Below, one piece after another: positions 12,919 through 19,441 of a stretch of 52,061 bases of DNA. Below the pieces are notes generated by a model, which did no database searches, was not told where the DNA came from, and was given only the letters and a program-made list of their open reading frames with translations. The translations under genes and the position numbers were made by a program. Position 1 is the stretch's first letter. Each line of letters opens with the position of its first letter. This stretch comes from a virus, in the IMG/VR virus record IMGVR_UViG_3300036862_000022, positions 1-52,061 of that record; one strand, written 5' to 3'.

Positions 12919-13316
12919 TGGACGACAGCATGGCGCAGGTGCTACGTGAGCTTGCGGACGGCCTTGAGCTGGTCGCGCGGGCGGTCCGCCGCATGGGTGA
13001 GGTGAGCACGGACGCCGCCAAGTCCACGGCGAGCATCCCGGATGCCGGTGTGTGCGGTTCGATCCGCACCACCACGGATTCCGCAGTCGACCACGAGTCG
13101 ATCTTCCACAAGTACCCGTGCGTCATCGACACCAGATTCACCGCCCACGGCCACCTGCACCAGGACAAGGACGGCGACAAGTGGGCCGTCGGTGGTGTCA
13201 CCCTGTGCGGCGCCGTCCCCGGTGAAGGATCACGGTTCGCATGCGTCCTCACGAAGGGCCACCACCAGACGATGCACACGGATCAGCAGGGTGACCAGTT
13301 CACCGCCTACAACTGA
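12918..13316 (+). CDS. Protein with CCHH-type tail motif, 132 aa
   Basis: The ATG overlaps the previous stop (TGATG). It has an N-terminal helix (MAQVLRELADGLELVARAVR), then a Cys/His-rich half with HGHLHQDKDGDKWAVGG and CVLTKGHHQTMHTDQQGDQF. The tail is a divergent form of the C-x4-GH-x3-H-xn-GD motif, and an internal HxH...GDKW looks like a second copy. A metal-binding role is inferred. Confidence 0.78.
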   Translation: MDDSMAQVLRELADGLELVARAVRRMGEVSTDAAKSTASIPDAGVCGSIRTTTDSAVDHESIFHKYPCVIDTRFTAHGHLHQDKDGDKWAVGGVTLCGAVPGEGSRFACVLTKGHHQTMHTDQQGDQFTAYN

Positions 13317-13340
13317 CGACTACTGACAGGACACACCACC

Positions 13341-13376
13341 ATGGCAAACCATCTCTACAAGGACGTGACGAAGTGA
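13341..13376 (+). CDS. Eleven-residue coupled micro-ORF
   Basis: ATG 13341 follows ACAGGACACACCACC, the SD leader used by many genes here. It encodes MANHLYKDVTK and ends by GTGA overlap with the next start at 13373. It may be a leader peptide that sets translation of the membrane protein behind it. Confidence 0.4.
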   Translation: MANHLYKDVTK

Positions 13377-13588
13377 ACAGGCTGATCAACAAGGCCTACG
13401 CGAATTGGGACAAGATCGCCCTGTGGGTGGTCGCCTACCTGATCGCAACCAACGCCGTCCGCTACGCCTTCGACATCCACCCCAACCAGTTTTGGCCGTG
13501 CGTCGCGATGTACTCGTTTGGTGCCTCGATGGCGGAGCTGACGAACTCCCGGTACAAGCCGATGAGTGTCCGGAAGGATGCCAAGTGA
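13373..13588 (+). CDS. Small membrane protein, 71 aa
   Basis: GTG start coupled to the micro-ORF. Two hydrophobic segments (KIALWVVAYLIATNAVRYAF and FWPCVAMYSFGASMAEL) around a short polar loop predict a two-pass membrane protein with a basic tail. It lies directly before a lipoprotein gene (GTGA overlap), which suggests a joint envelope function. Confidence 0.75.
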   Translation: MNRLINKAYANWDKIALWVVAYLIATNAVRYAFDIHPNQFWPCVAMYSFGASMAELTNSRYKPMSVRKDAK

Positions 13589-13878
13589 AGCGCTGCATGG
13601 CCCTTCTGGCAGCCGTTCTCCTCACTGTCGGCATGACGGCCGGATGTGGCAGCGGCAAGCCGTGCAAGACGCCTCAGGCGTCCCCCCGGATGGCACCTGC
13701 CGTGTATGAGAAGTCCGGAGGTACGTCGGGGGGCAGTCACTCTGGTGGGGGCTCACGCTTCGGCGGGTCCAAGTCCGGTGGGTCCAAGAGCGGCGGTACG
13801 AAGTCTGGTGGGAGCAAGACCGGAGGCACGACCGGTGTCACCGGGGCGGTCTCCGGGTCGAACAGGTGCCGCACGTGA
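13585..13878 (+). CDS. Phage-encoded lipoprotein with Gly/Ser/Lys repeats, 97 aa
   Basis: GTG start. It has a classical lipoprotein signal: KR, a hydrophobic stretch (CMALLAAVLLTVGMTAGC) and a lipobox ending T-A-G-C, predicting acylation at the Cys near residue 19. The mature part is short and ends in SGGSKSGGTKSGG-type repeats, which are flexible and positively charged. In other phages, lipoproteins made early anchor outside the membrane and block superinfection. That role is inference here. It is coupled to membrane genes on both sides. Confidence 0.83.
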   Translation: MKRCMALLAAVLLTVGMTAGCGSGKPCKTPQASPRMAPAVYEKSGGTSGGSHSGGGSRFGGSKSGGSKSGGTKSGGSKTGGTTGVTGAVSGSNRCRT

Positions 13879-14015
13879 TGCGGCTGACCGGTGCGGTGAC
13901 GTTCGGGCTGCTGACTGCGGGTGCGGTGACGGTGCTCACGGGGGCACCCCTGGTGGGGGTCGTTGTCGGGTGTGCGTGTGCGTGCTCGACGCTGGTCGGT
14001 GGCTGGAAGAAGTGA
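13878..14015 (+). CDS. Small membrane protein, 45 aa
   Basis: The ATG overlaps the lipoprotein stop (TGATG). Two hydrophobic helices (VTFGLLTAGAVTVLTGA and VGVVVGCACACSTLVGG) with a basic end (WKK). The CACAC run within the second helix is unusual. It is the last gene of the P7 operon. Confidence 0.68.
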   Translation: MRLTGAVTFGLLTAGAVTVLTGAPLVGVVVGCACACSTLVGGWKK

Positions 14016-14039
14016 CCGGCTGCTGATCGGGCGGGGTCT

Positions 14040-14069
14040 GGCCGGGGCTTTTGTTGAGTCCCGGCCTTT
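14040..14069 (+). terminator. Terminator of the P7 operon
   Basis: GGCCGGG (14040-14046) pairs with CCCGGCC (14060-14066) around a 13-nt loop, followed by TTTC. It lies 25 nt after the last stop and 15 nt before P8. Confidence 0.78.
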
Positions 14070-14083
14070 CCCTCCCCCACAGC

Positions 14084-14112
14084 TTGCGTGCAGCCACGCA
14101 TGACGGTAGGGT
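14084..14112 (+). promoter_or_regulatory. Early promoter P8 with degenerate palindromic operator
   Basis: TTGCGT (14084-14089), a 17-nt spacer and TAGGGT (14107-14112). The operator GTGCAGCCACGCAT (14088-14101) is the most degenerate of the set. It precedes the two XRE regulators, so a weaker or differently tuned site is plausible. Confidence 0.75.
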
Positions 14113-14143
14113 GTAGACACCACCAACCACCACGGAGAAACCC

Positions 14144-14452
14144 ATGGCACGCCACCCCGACATGACCACCCTCGGACGCAACATCCGAGCACTCCGCCAC
14201 GCCAACAACTGGTCCCGCGAACGCCTCGCCGACCTCATCGCCGACATCACCGGCACCGAACCCGACACAGCCAACACCCTCGGCCAGATCGAACGCGGCT
14301 CACGCCAAACAATGAAGATCGAACGACTCCACGCCTACGCCACCGCATTCGGCGTCACCGTCGACCGACTCATCAGCGCCGGAGAATGCGGCATCTGCAC
14401 CGGCCGCCCCCCGCGTTACTTCACCTGCCGAGTCTGCGGCAAGGAAGGCTGA
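14144..14452 (+). CDS. XRE-family HTH regulator with C-terminal zinc knuckle (copy 1), 102 aa
   Basis: Residues about 8-75 are a Cro/CI-type helix-turn-helix (LGRNIRALRHANNWSRERLA, QIERGSRQTMKIERLHAYAT, FGVTVDRLI). The end is CGICTGRPPRYFTCRVCGKE, a four-Cys knuckle. The same layout recurs in the next gene. It is a candidate repressor of the palindromic early promoters. A GTGCA dyad is a reasonable site size for a CI-like dimer, but the link is inference. Confidence 0.88.
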   Translation: MARHPDMTTLGRNIRALRHANNWSRERLADLIADITGTEPDTANTLGQIERGSRQTMKIERLHAYATAFGVTVDRLISAGECGICTGRPPRYFTCRVCGKEG

Positions 14453-14455
14453 ACC

Positions 14456-14734
14456 GTGAACATGGCCAACTTCGGGCGGAACGTCCGCGCACTCCGCCGC
14501 GCCCTCAACATGACCCAATCCGATCTCGCCCGACACCTACCCATCCACTACGTAGAGATCAGCCGTATCGAGAACGGCATCCGCAAGACCATCCCCCGGG
14601 ACCTGCACGTACAGATCGCCACCATGCTCGGAGTGCCACCCAGCAGACTCACAGACGAGACCCTCTGCGGCACCTGCCACAGCCTTCCCGCACCGTTCAT
14701 GACCTGCCGGGTGTGCGGCACCGAAGGACGCTGA
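14456..14734 (+). CDS. XRE-family HTH regulator with C-terminal zinc knuckle (copy 2), 92 aa
   Basis: The GTG at 14456 follows AAGGAAGG; ATG 14462 is an alternative. HTH residues about 5-70 (FGRNVRALRRALNMTQSDLA, YVEISRIENGIRKTIPRD), then CGTCHSLPAPFMTCRVCGTE. It is clearly paralogous to the 14144 product, with identical TCRVCG knuckles but different recognition-helix residues. The pair may bind different sites or form mixed dimers. Confidence 0.88.
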   Translation: MNMANFGRNVRALRRALNMTQSDLARHLPIHYVEISRIENGIRKTIPRDLHVQIATMLGVPPSRLTDETLCGTCHSLPAPFMTCRVCGTEGR

Positions 14735-14736
14735 CC

Positions 14737-15006
14737 ATGGGCGTCTACGACGAAACCGTATACACCGCCGCATGCGACGTGTGCGACGAACTGTTCGGCG
14801 CCGAATACGACTGGTCACTCGGATGGAGCCTGTACTCAACCGAATGCGAAGACATGGCAATCCGAGGCGGCTGGACCAAGACTGACGACGAACTCATCTG
14901 CGACAGCACCGACGAAAACCACAAGACCGCACGCAAAGGCGACCCCGACACCCGACCCAAACCAGGACCCGGACAACTCGCCATCAACCTCAAGGACGCG
15001 ACATGA
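14737..15006 (+). CDS. Small protein of unknown function, 89 aa
   Basis: The ATG is in the TGACC-ATGG junction after copy 2 of the XRE pair. It has CDVCDELFG and a later CED...ICDST, which could form a metal site, and a Pro/Lys-rich tail (GDPDTRPKPGPGQ). No family recognised. It overlaps the next gene by 4 nt. Confidence 0.75.
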   Translation: MGVYDETVYTAACDVCDELFGAEYDWSLGWSLYSTECEDMAIRGGWTKTDDELICDSTDENHKTARKGDPDTRPKPGPGQLAINLKDAT

Positions 15007-15089
15007 ACAAGCGAGACCAGTACATCTGGCTGATCATCATCGGCGGCTTCATGATCGGCTTCGGCCTCATCCTGAAAGGCCACCACTAA
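15003..15089 (+). CDS. Single-pass membrane micropeptide, 28 aa
   Basis: The ATG overlaps the previous stop. MNKRDQYIWLIIIGGFMIGF continues for a few residues to a KGHH end: one hydrophobic helix with positive residues before it. The next start overlaps its stop (TAATG). Confidence 0.6.
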   Translation: MNKRDQYIWLIIIGGFMIGFGLILKGHH

Positions 15090-15490
15090 TGAACGACTTC
15101 GTACTCCACTACGGCAGCTACTGCCTGGCCCCGTTCGGCCTACTCGGCATGTGGCTAGCCGGACGCCACAACCGGTGGGGATGGGCACTCAGCATGGCCA
15201 CCCAAACCCTGTGGCTCGCCTACGCCTACATCACCGCACAGTACGGCTTCATGATCGGAACCGTCGCCTACGGGGCCGTCTACCTGCGCAACTTCCTACG
15301 CAAGCCCACCACCACCGGCCCCACCGTCGAACAGCTCCTCTACCTCATCGACCAGTTCACCGAAACCGGCACCTGCCAACTCGACCACAACGGCAACTGC
15401 CAAGAACACAACTGGTTCACCTGGGGCGAAGAATCATGCATCAACGAACGCGCACAGCGTGTTCTCACCGAGACAGGAACACGCCCATGA
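15089..15490 (+). CDS. Multi-pass membrane protein with soluble tail, 133 aa
   Basis: TAATG-coupled. Three hydrophobic stretches in residues 1-70 (YGSYCLAPFGLLGMWLAG, WALSMATQTLWLAYAYI, YGFMIGTVAYGAVYLRNF) precede a cytoplasmic tail with TVEQLLYLIDQFTETGTCQ and Cys/His residues (CQLDHNGNCQEHNW). Probably an early inner-membrane protein of unknown role. Confidence 0.8.
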   Translation: MNDFVLHYGSYCLAPFGLLGMWLAGRHNRWGWALSMATQTLWLAYAYITAQYGFMIGTVAYGAVYLRNFLRKPTTTGPTVEQLLYLIDQFTETGTCQLDHNGNCQEHNWFTWGEESCINERAQRVLTETGTRP

Positions 15491-15759
15491 CCGCCCGAGA
15501 CGCCCTGTACTACGCCCTCATGACCGGAGGCATCCCCGGAACCGGCCACACCCCCGACCGCTCCACCCGCGCCACCCAACTCATGGAAGCCTTCCGGAAC
15601 CAGACCCGCAGCGAAGCAGCCACCGAACAGCGAACCACACTCCTCAGCGACGGCTACGACCTGTCCTGCCGCTGCGACACCTGCACCCCATGCCTCATCC
15701 GCTACGCCATCACAGCTATCGACCCCGACACCGACTACTACGAGGATGTACCCCTGTGA
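15487..15759 (+). CDS. Small protein of unknown function, 90 aa
   Basis: The ATG overlaps the previous stop. It begins MTARDALYYALMTGG, sharing its first codons with three other genes. It contains CRCDTCTPC, a tight four-Cys cluster (residues about 63-71) likely to bind zinc, and an acidic end. Confidence 0.75.
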   Translation: MTARDALYYALMTGGIPGTGHTPDRSTRATQLMEAFRNQTRSEAATEQRTTLLSDGYDLSCRCDTCTPCLIRYAITAIDPDTDYYEDVPL

Positions 15760-16100
15760 CCGCCCGAGACGAAGCCATCCGATGGGCAACCATCGCCGTC
15801 ATGGAATACCACTCCAATGACCTCGAAGCCCCCAAACCCGAGAACATCATCCAAGCAGCCATAGACGAAGCACTCCGCGAAGCAGCACAGAACGCCCGCA
15901 ACCGCTTCCACACCATCTACAACGACGCCGGATTGAAGACCGCCCAGGGACTCCTGATCGCAGCCGACATCGTCTACCCCCAATGCACCGAAACAACGAT
16001 CTACTGGCCAGACGTCGAAGCCATCGACGTGAACTGTGTCCTCCGAACCGGCCACGAAGGCAACCACCAAGACAACGACGGCGACTGGAGAAACGACTGA
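15756..16100 (+). CDS. Small protein with CCHH tail motif, 114 aa
   Basis: GTG-coupled. It begins VTARDEAIRWATIAVMEYHS, then a long helical part (QAAIDEALREAAQNARNRFH), then CTETTIYWPD...CVLRTGHEGNHQDNDGDW. The ending is the clearest consensus form of the repeated C-x4-GHxGxH-xn-GDW module. Confidence 0.8.
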   Translation: MTARDEAIRWATIAVMEYHSNDLEAPKPENIIQAAIDEALREAAQNARNRFHTIYNDAGLKTAQGLLIAADIVYPQCTETTIYWPDVEAIDVNCVLRTGHEGNHQDNDGDWRND

Positions 16101-16408
16101 TGACCGACCACCCCGACTACGCAGCCGAAGCCCGACGCATCCTCCAAGGCATCCCCGAAGCCATCACCGAGCACTACCGCAACGACACCCCCGAGAACAT
16201 GATCATCGACAGCGTCACCATGAACGTACGCATCGCCACCGCGTTCGCACTCCTCGACGTCGCCGCAGCCATCCGCGAACACGCAAACCCCACCACCATC
16301 GCCGAACAGTGCACCGACATCCTCACCATGCCCGGCCTCTACCGAGGCTGCAACCGAACCACCGGCCACGACGGATGGCACACCAGCACAGAAGGAGACT
16401 CCTGGTGA
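16100..16408 (+). CDS. Small protein with CCHH tail motif, 102 aa
   Basis: The ATG overlaps the previous stop. It is helical (AAEARRILQGIPEAITEHYR, VRIATAFALLDVAAAIREHA) and ends QCTDILTMPGLYRG then CNRTTGHDGWHTSTEGDSW. It has the same overall plan as the 15756 product, so the two look like paralogues from a tandem duplication. Confidence 0.8.
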   Translation: MTDHPDYAAEARRILQGIPEAITEHYRNDTPENMIIDSVTMNVRIATAFALLDVAAAIREHANPTTIAEQCTDILTMPGLYRGCNRTTGHDGWHTSTEGDSW

Positions 16409-16761
16409 ACCTCACCCAAGCCCGCACACTCCACGACCGCGACGAAGACGACCCAACACACTGCCTCACCTGCCGAGACGACAACGGCGACAGCACCCCA
16501 TGGCCCTGCCCCACCGCCACCGCACTCGGAGCCACCGGCCGCAGCGAATGGACCACCCCGGACAACACCGGCCACCCCGACGAACCCTGCACCCGAGGAT
16601 GCCCCCACAACACCATGACCACCGCCACCATCATCACCGTCTGCGGCGCCCGACGCCCCACAGCCAACCCCCACACCACCTACATCTGCGTACGCACCCC
16701 AGACCACACCGACGACGGCGCACACCGAGACCACATGGACCGCGACGGAGACACCTGGTGA
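16405..16761 (+). CDS. Cys/His-rich protein with CCHH tail motif, 118 aa
   Basis: GTG-coupled. It carries CLTCRDD, WPCPTA, CTRGCPHN and VCGARR clusters before the closing CVRTPDHTDDGAHRDHMDRD-GDTW. Both the number of Cys/His and the tail suggest two or more metal sites. Little secondary structure is visible outside them. Confidence 0.78.
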   Translation: MNLTQARTLHDRDEDDPTHCLTCRDDNGDSTPWPCPTATALGATGRSEWTTPDNTGHPDEPCTRGCPHNTMTTATIITVCGARRPTANPHTTYICVRTPDHTDDGAHRDHMDRDGDTW

Positions 16762-17135
16762 CCACCCCCACCGAACCGATCACCAACCAGGAGATCCAAG
16801 CCATCGCAGACCGTGTCACCAAAAGCCTCATCGACTACGCCATCACCGACATCCGCGACCTGATCAGCACCGACGGCATCAGCGAGACGATCAGCGACGA
16901 CAAGGACAGCGACCGACTCGACCAACAAGCATTCGGAACCGTCTACGAACTCATCTGGGACCAACTCGGCATGGCTGCCGCACTAGTTCGCGACCAGATC
17001 CTCACCGAAGCCGCCGAACTGATCATCGCCGACAACGACCGACAACTCTGGGCCACAAAACCCGGCAAACACTGGGCAGCTGACCTACTCCTCGCAGCCC
17101 GAACCACCCCAGAACCAAGCGGAGACACCCAGTGA
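16758..17135 (+). CDS. Helical protein of unknown function, 125 aa
   Basis: GTG-coupled. All-helical and acidic (ITNQEIQAIADRVTKSLIDY, QQAFGTVYELIWDQLGMAAA, EAAELIIADNDRQLW). It lacks the Cys/His tail of its neighbours. No family recognised. GTGA overlap with the next gene. Confidence 0.78.
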   Translation: MTTPTEPITNQEIQAIADRVTKSLIDYAITDIRDLISTDGISETISDDKDSDRLDQQAFGTVYELIWDQLGMAAALVRDQILTEAAELIIADNDRQLWATKPGKHWAADLLLAARTTPEPSGDTQ

Positions 17136-17290
17136 CCGCCCAAACCCAAGCCGACGCAGCCAACGCAGCACAACAAGCCGCAGCAGCCGCACAAGCAGCC
17201 GCACAAGCAGCAGCAGCCCAAGCCCAAGCACTCCAACACATCAACCAACTCCAACACCTCATCACCACCCACCAGACCACACCCAAGTAA
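17132..17290 (+). CDS. Ala/Gln-rich low-complexity peptide, 52 aa
   Basis: GTG start coupled to the previous gene. The first 40 residues are almost only A and Q (AAQQAAAAAQAAAQAAAAQA), predicting one long coiled-coil-like helix, then HINQLQHLITTHQ. Either a real small assembly peptide or a by-product of a repeat-expanded segment. The clean coupling favours a gene. Confidence 0.5.
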   Translation: MTAQTQADAANAAQQAAAAAQAAAQAAAAQAQALQHINQLQHLITTHQTTPK

Positions 17291-17328
17291 CCTGATACAT
17301 GCACACGCACAGACCGACAGGAGGGAAC

Positions 17329-17793
17329 ATGCCCCAAGAAGGCCAAACCGAAGGCCAAGCAACAGCCATCGGCAACGACCGAGAAACCCGCGCAATCCTC
17401 CTCTACAGCTCCGGACTCACCCTCGAAGAAGTCGCCCAACAACTCGGCTACGCCAACCACTCCGGCGCCCAAAAGGCCGTCATGCGCGGCCTCAAGAAAC
17501 GCGCCCAGGAAACGTTCGAAGCCCGAGACGAGATGATCGCCAAACAGCTGGAGATCATCCGGGTGTGCGTCCGGGGCCAGATGCCCGCCGTCGCGAAGGG
17601 CAACCAGCGGGCCGTTGAGGTACTCGTCAAGGCACTCGACCATGAGGCCCGGCTGCTGGGCCTGTACGCCCCCGTGAAGGCAGACGTGAAGATCACCGAC
17701 GCCCTTCAGGCAGAGATCAACGACTTGGTTGAGGTCATGGCCGCGTTGGACGCCGTAGAGGCGCAGCAAGCCATCGCGAAGGCACGCGGATGA
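17329..17793 (+). CDS. Terminase small-subunit-like HTH protein, 154 aa
   Basis: The start is at ATG 17329 behind GACAGGAGGG; an in-frame ATG 30 nt earlier has no SD. Residues about 25-60 are a helix-turn-helix (ILLYSSGLTLEEVAQQLGYA, SGAQKAVMRGLKKR). The rest is helical, with ALDHEARLLGLYAPVKADVK, a stretch seen in phage small terminase and related DNA-recognition proteins. The large terminase gene lies 4 kb further on, an unusual separation. An alternative is a late regulator. Confidence 0.55.
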   Translation: MPQEGQTEGQATAIGNDRETRAILLYSSGLTLEEVAQQLGYANHSGAQKAVMRGLKKRAQETFEARDEMIAKQLEIIRVCVRGQMPAVAKGNQRAVEVLVKALDHEARLLGLYAPVKADVKITDALQAEINDLVEVMAALDAVEAQQAIAKARG

Positions 17794-18068
17794 CCGACCA
17801 CCTGTGGATCTGGCGCCTAGTCGAATGCCCGGTGTGTGAGGTCGACAAGGGCGTCAAGTGCCTGCACGCGCAGCGAGCCACCAGCCGTGGCTACGAACGC
17901 GGTGCCAACGCCGTGTGCGTGAGCCGGTACAGGGTGTGGGACCGGCGCCGCAAGTACTGGCGGGACAGTGACCACGGAGGCCTGTCCGGCGGCATCCTGG
18001 AGAAGCGCTTGGCGTACTACCGGGCAGCGCGGGCGGAGAGGCTCGCAGCCCGGTCAGGGCAGGGCTGA
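17790..18068 (+). CDS. Zinc-finger-like protein, 92 aa
   Basis: The ATG overlaps the previous stop. It contains ECPVCEVDKGVKCLH (residues about 11-25) and a later AVCVSRYR; the Cx2C...C pattern with a basic helix is a common actinophage zinc-finger type. The C-terminal 40 residues are strongly basic (YYRAARAERLAARSGQG), fitting DNA or RNA binding. It is the last gene before a strong terminator. Confidence 0.78.
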   Translation: MTDHLWIWRLVECPVCEVDKGVKCLHAQRATSRGYERGANAVCVSRYRVWDRRRKYWRDSDHGGLSGGILEKRLAYYRAARAERLAARSGQG

Positions 18069-18071
18069 CAG

Positions 18072-18108
18072 GGGGCGCAGCGGGGTCGTAGAGGCCTTGC
18101 TGCGCCCC
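18072..18108 (+). terminator. Terminator after the 17790 gene
   Basis: GGGGCGCAGC (18072-18081) pairs perfectly with GCTGCGCCCC (18099-18108) around a 17-nt loop, 4 nt after the stop. A second small hairpin ACGGGC-GAA-GCCCGT follows near 18130. The rest of 18109-18250 shows no gene. Confidence 0.82.
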
Positions 18109-18251
18109 ATCCGTTGGTCCGGGTAGCCACGGGCGAAGCCCGTCCCCGCTGGAAGCGCTACGGGGCTGAGGTCAACACAACCCCTTCGCTCCGCTGGGGG
18201 TAGAGATCAAGAGGGATTTGCGTTTGCGCAGGTCAGCGCGTTGCTGTCATA

Positions 18252-18345
18252 ACATTTTGAGCATACGTCCTATGCCGAAAATGTCATCACAGGCGCCGTT
18301 TGATATGCCCATGTGAGCAGTGCTACCATGCCGACCTAGGCATAC
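18252..18345 (+). promoter_or_regulatory. AT-rich promoter/operator of the 18364 operon
   Basis: A 33-bp imperfect palindrome (18252-18284: ACATTTT, GCATA, 5-nt centre, TATGC, AAAATGT) lies upstream of a promoter with -35 TTGATA (18300-18305), an 18-nt spacer and -10 TACCAT (18324-18329). Further half-sites TATGCC (18304) and GGCATA (18339) flank the -10 box. This is the most AT-rich intergenic stretch in the window, and it probably binds the winged-helix protein encoded next. Confidence 0.65.
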
Positions 18346-18363
18346 GCACGGCGAAGGGTCATA

Positions 18364-18696
18364 GTGCCATACGTCAAGCGGCACACCAGAAAGGGAAGAC
18401 TGTTCGTCATGCTGACAACCAAAGTCATGGATGAACTCGAAGCCGACAAGACCCTGACCGCCCTCGACTTCCGACTGTTCATCGCCATGGCGCGGCGCGC
18501 AGACGATGCCGGTTACGTAGAGATCACGTCAGCTGAACTGTCGGACATCATCAACTGCACGCCTGCGAACGCGTCCCGGTCGCTGACGAAGCTGCACCGG
18601 GACAAGAAGATCATCCGTAAGGTTCGGGACGGCATGTACAGGATCAACCCGTCGACGGTCGTCCCCGTCGACATCGACCACCGCGACTACACCTGA
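18364..18696 (+). CDS. Winged-helix DNA-binding protein, 110 aa
   Basis: The GTG follows AAGGG. Residues about 35-100 form a winged helix: LTALDFRLFIAMARRADDAG, ITSAELSDIINCTPANASRS, LTKLHRDKKIIRKVRDGMYR, with INPSTVV closing the wing. The layout, with a beta strand before a RepL/MarR-like wHTH and the phrase RDGMYRINP, resembles small plasmid RepL-type initiators and transcription regulators. An initiator binding the AT-rich palindrome upstream is possible, but an autoregulator is equally likely. Confidence 0.75.
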   Translation: MPYVKRHTRKGRLFVMLTTKVMDELEADKTLTALDFRLFIAMARRADDAGYVEITSAELSDIINCTPANASRSLTKLHRDKKIIRKVRDGMYRINPSTVVPVDIDHRDYT

Positions 18697-18710
18697 CAGG
18701 ACACACCACG

Positions 18711-18923
18711 ATGGCAAAGCCGTACTTCTGGCAGATCAGCACCTTCTGGATCACCCGTCAGGGCGCCCAGATCCACAACAGCTACAGCGGCGTCATCGAA
18801 CCGATGGGCCGGGAGACCCGCTACGCCCTGTACATGCGCATCCTTCAGCACCTGCACAACACCTACCAGGTGCCGGAAGACGCCTGCATCTCCCTGAACC
18901 ACCTCGCACCCAACGACCTCTGA
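18711..18923 (+). CDS. Small protein of unknown function, 70 aa
   Basis: The ATG follows ACAGGACACACCACG. Compact alpha/beta protein (MAKPYFWQISTFWITRQGAQ, ETRYALYMRILQHLHNTYQV). No known motif. It is the second gene of the 18364 operon. Confidence 0.78.
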   Translation: MAKPYFWQISTFWITRQGAQIHNSYSGVIEPMGRETRYALYMRILQHLHNTYQVPEDACISLNHLAPNDL

Positions 18924-18937
18924 CAGGAGACACCACC

Positions 18938-19111
18938 ATGAGCAACCCCTACGGGCCCCCGCAGGCCCCGTACCCGCCCTACCAGCAGAACATCACCATC
19001 ACCACCCGCCCCCGGCAGTCATGCGCCGTACACGCGATCCTCGCCCTGTTCACCCTCGGGCTTGGGAACATCGCGTACTCCATCTGGCACCACCACCGGT
19101 ACAGCCGGTGA
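18938..19111 (+). CDS. Small proline-rich membrane protein, 57 aa
   Basis: The ATG follows GACAGGAGACACCACC. A proline/tyrosine-rich head (MSNPYGPPQAPYPPYQQN) and one hydrophobic helix (VHAILALFTLGLGNIAYSIW) end in HHHRYSR. The layout resembles host Pro-rich membrane proteins of actinobacteria with a short C-terminal anchor. Confidence 0.72.
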   Translation: MSNPYGPPQAPYPPYQQNITITTRPRQSCAVHAILALFTLGLGNIAYSIWHHHRYSR

Positions 19112-19437
19112 CCGCCCGGGATCTGCTCGGGGCTTTCGCTCATGAACTAGCGGAGCAGCAGAACGCGTGGGCGGTACAACAGGCAGAGTTGGAGCAGCGT
19201 CTAGCGTTCGCTGAGCGCACGGTTGAGCATCTGCGTAAGAGCCACGTTGAGCGCAGTGCCGCTGAGGCGGACAGGCGTGACCACGCCCTCGGCTACGAGT
19301 CGAAGCTACTCCGTGCCCAGGTTCAGGCCGGGATCAACCTGGACCGTGCCTTCAGGGCGGAGAGGGAAGTCCGCAGGTGGGTGCACAGGGCCTTCCAAGC
19401 CGAGCGGCAGCTAGCCCACCTGACCGAGCCGAGGTGA
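19108..19437 (+). CDS. Coiled-coil protein, 109 aa
   Basis: GTG start overlapping the previous stop, beginning VTARDLLGAFAHELAEQQNA. Nearly the whole length is charged helix (AELEQRLAFAERTVEHLRKS, LRAQVQAGINLDRAFRAERE), predicting a long coiled coil. It is possibly a partner of the other coiled-coil protein at 19669. Confidence 0.78.
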   Translation: MTARDLLGAFAHELAEQQNAWAVQQAELEQRLAFAERTVEHLRKSHVERSAAEADRRDHALGYESKLLRAQVQAGINLDRAFRAEREVRRWVHRAFQAERQLAHLTEPR

Positions 19438-19441
19438 CCAC

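Noticed and set aside
18218-18223. TTGCGT as an eleventh early promoter
   Set aside because: No GTGCA palindrome and no -10 box at 17-18 nt.
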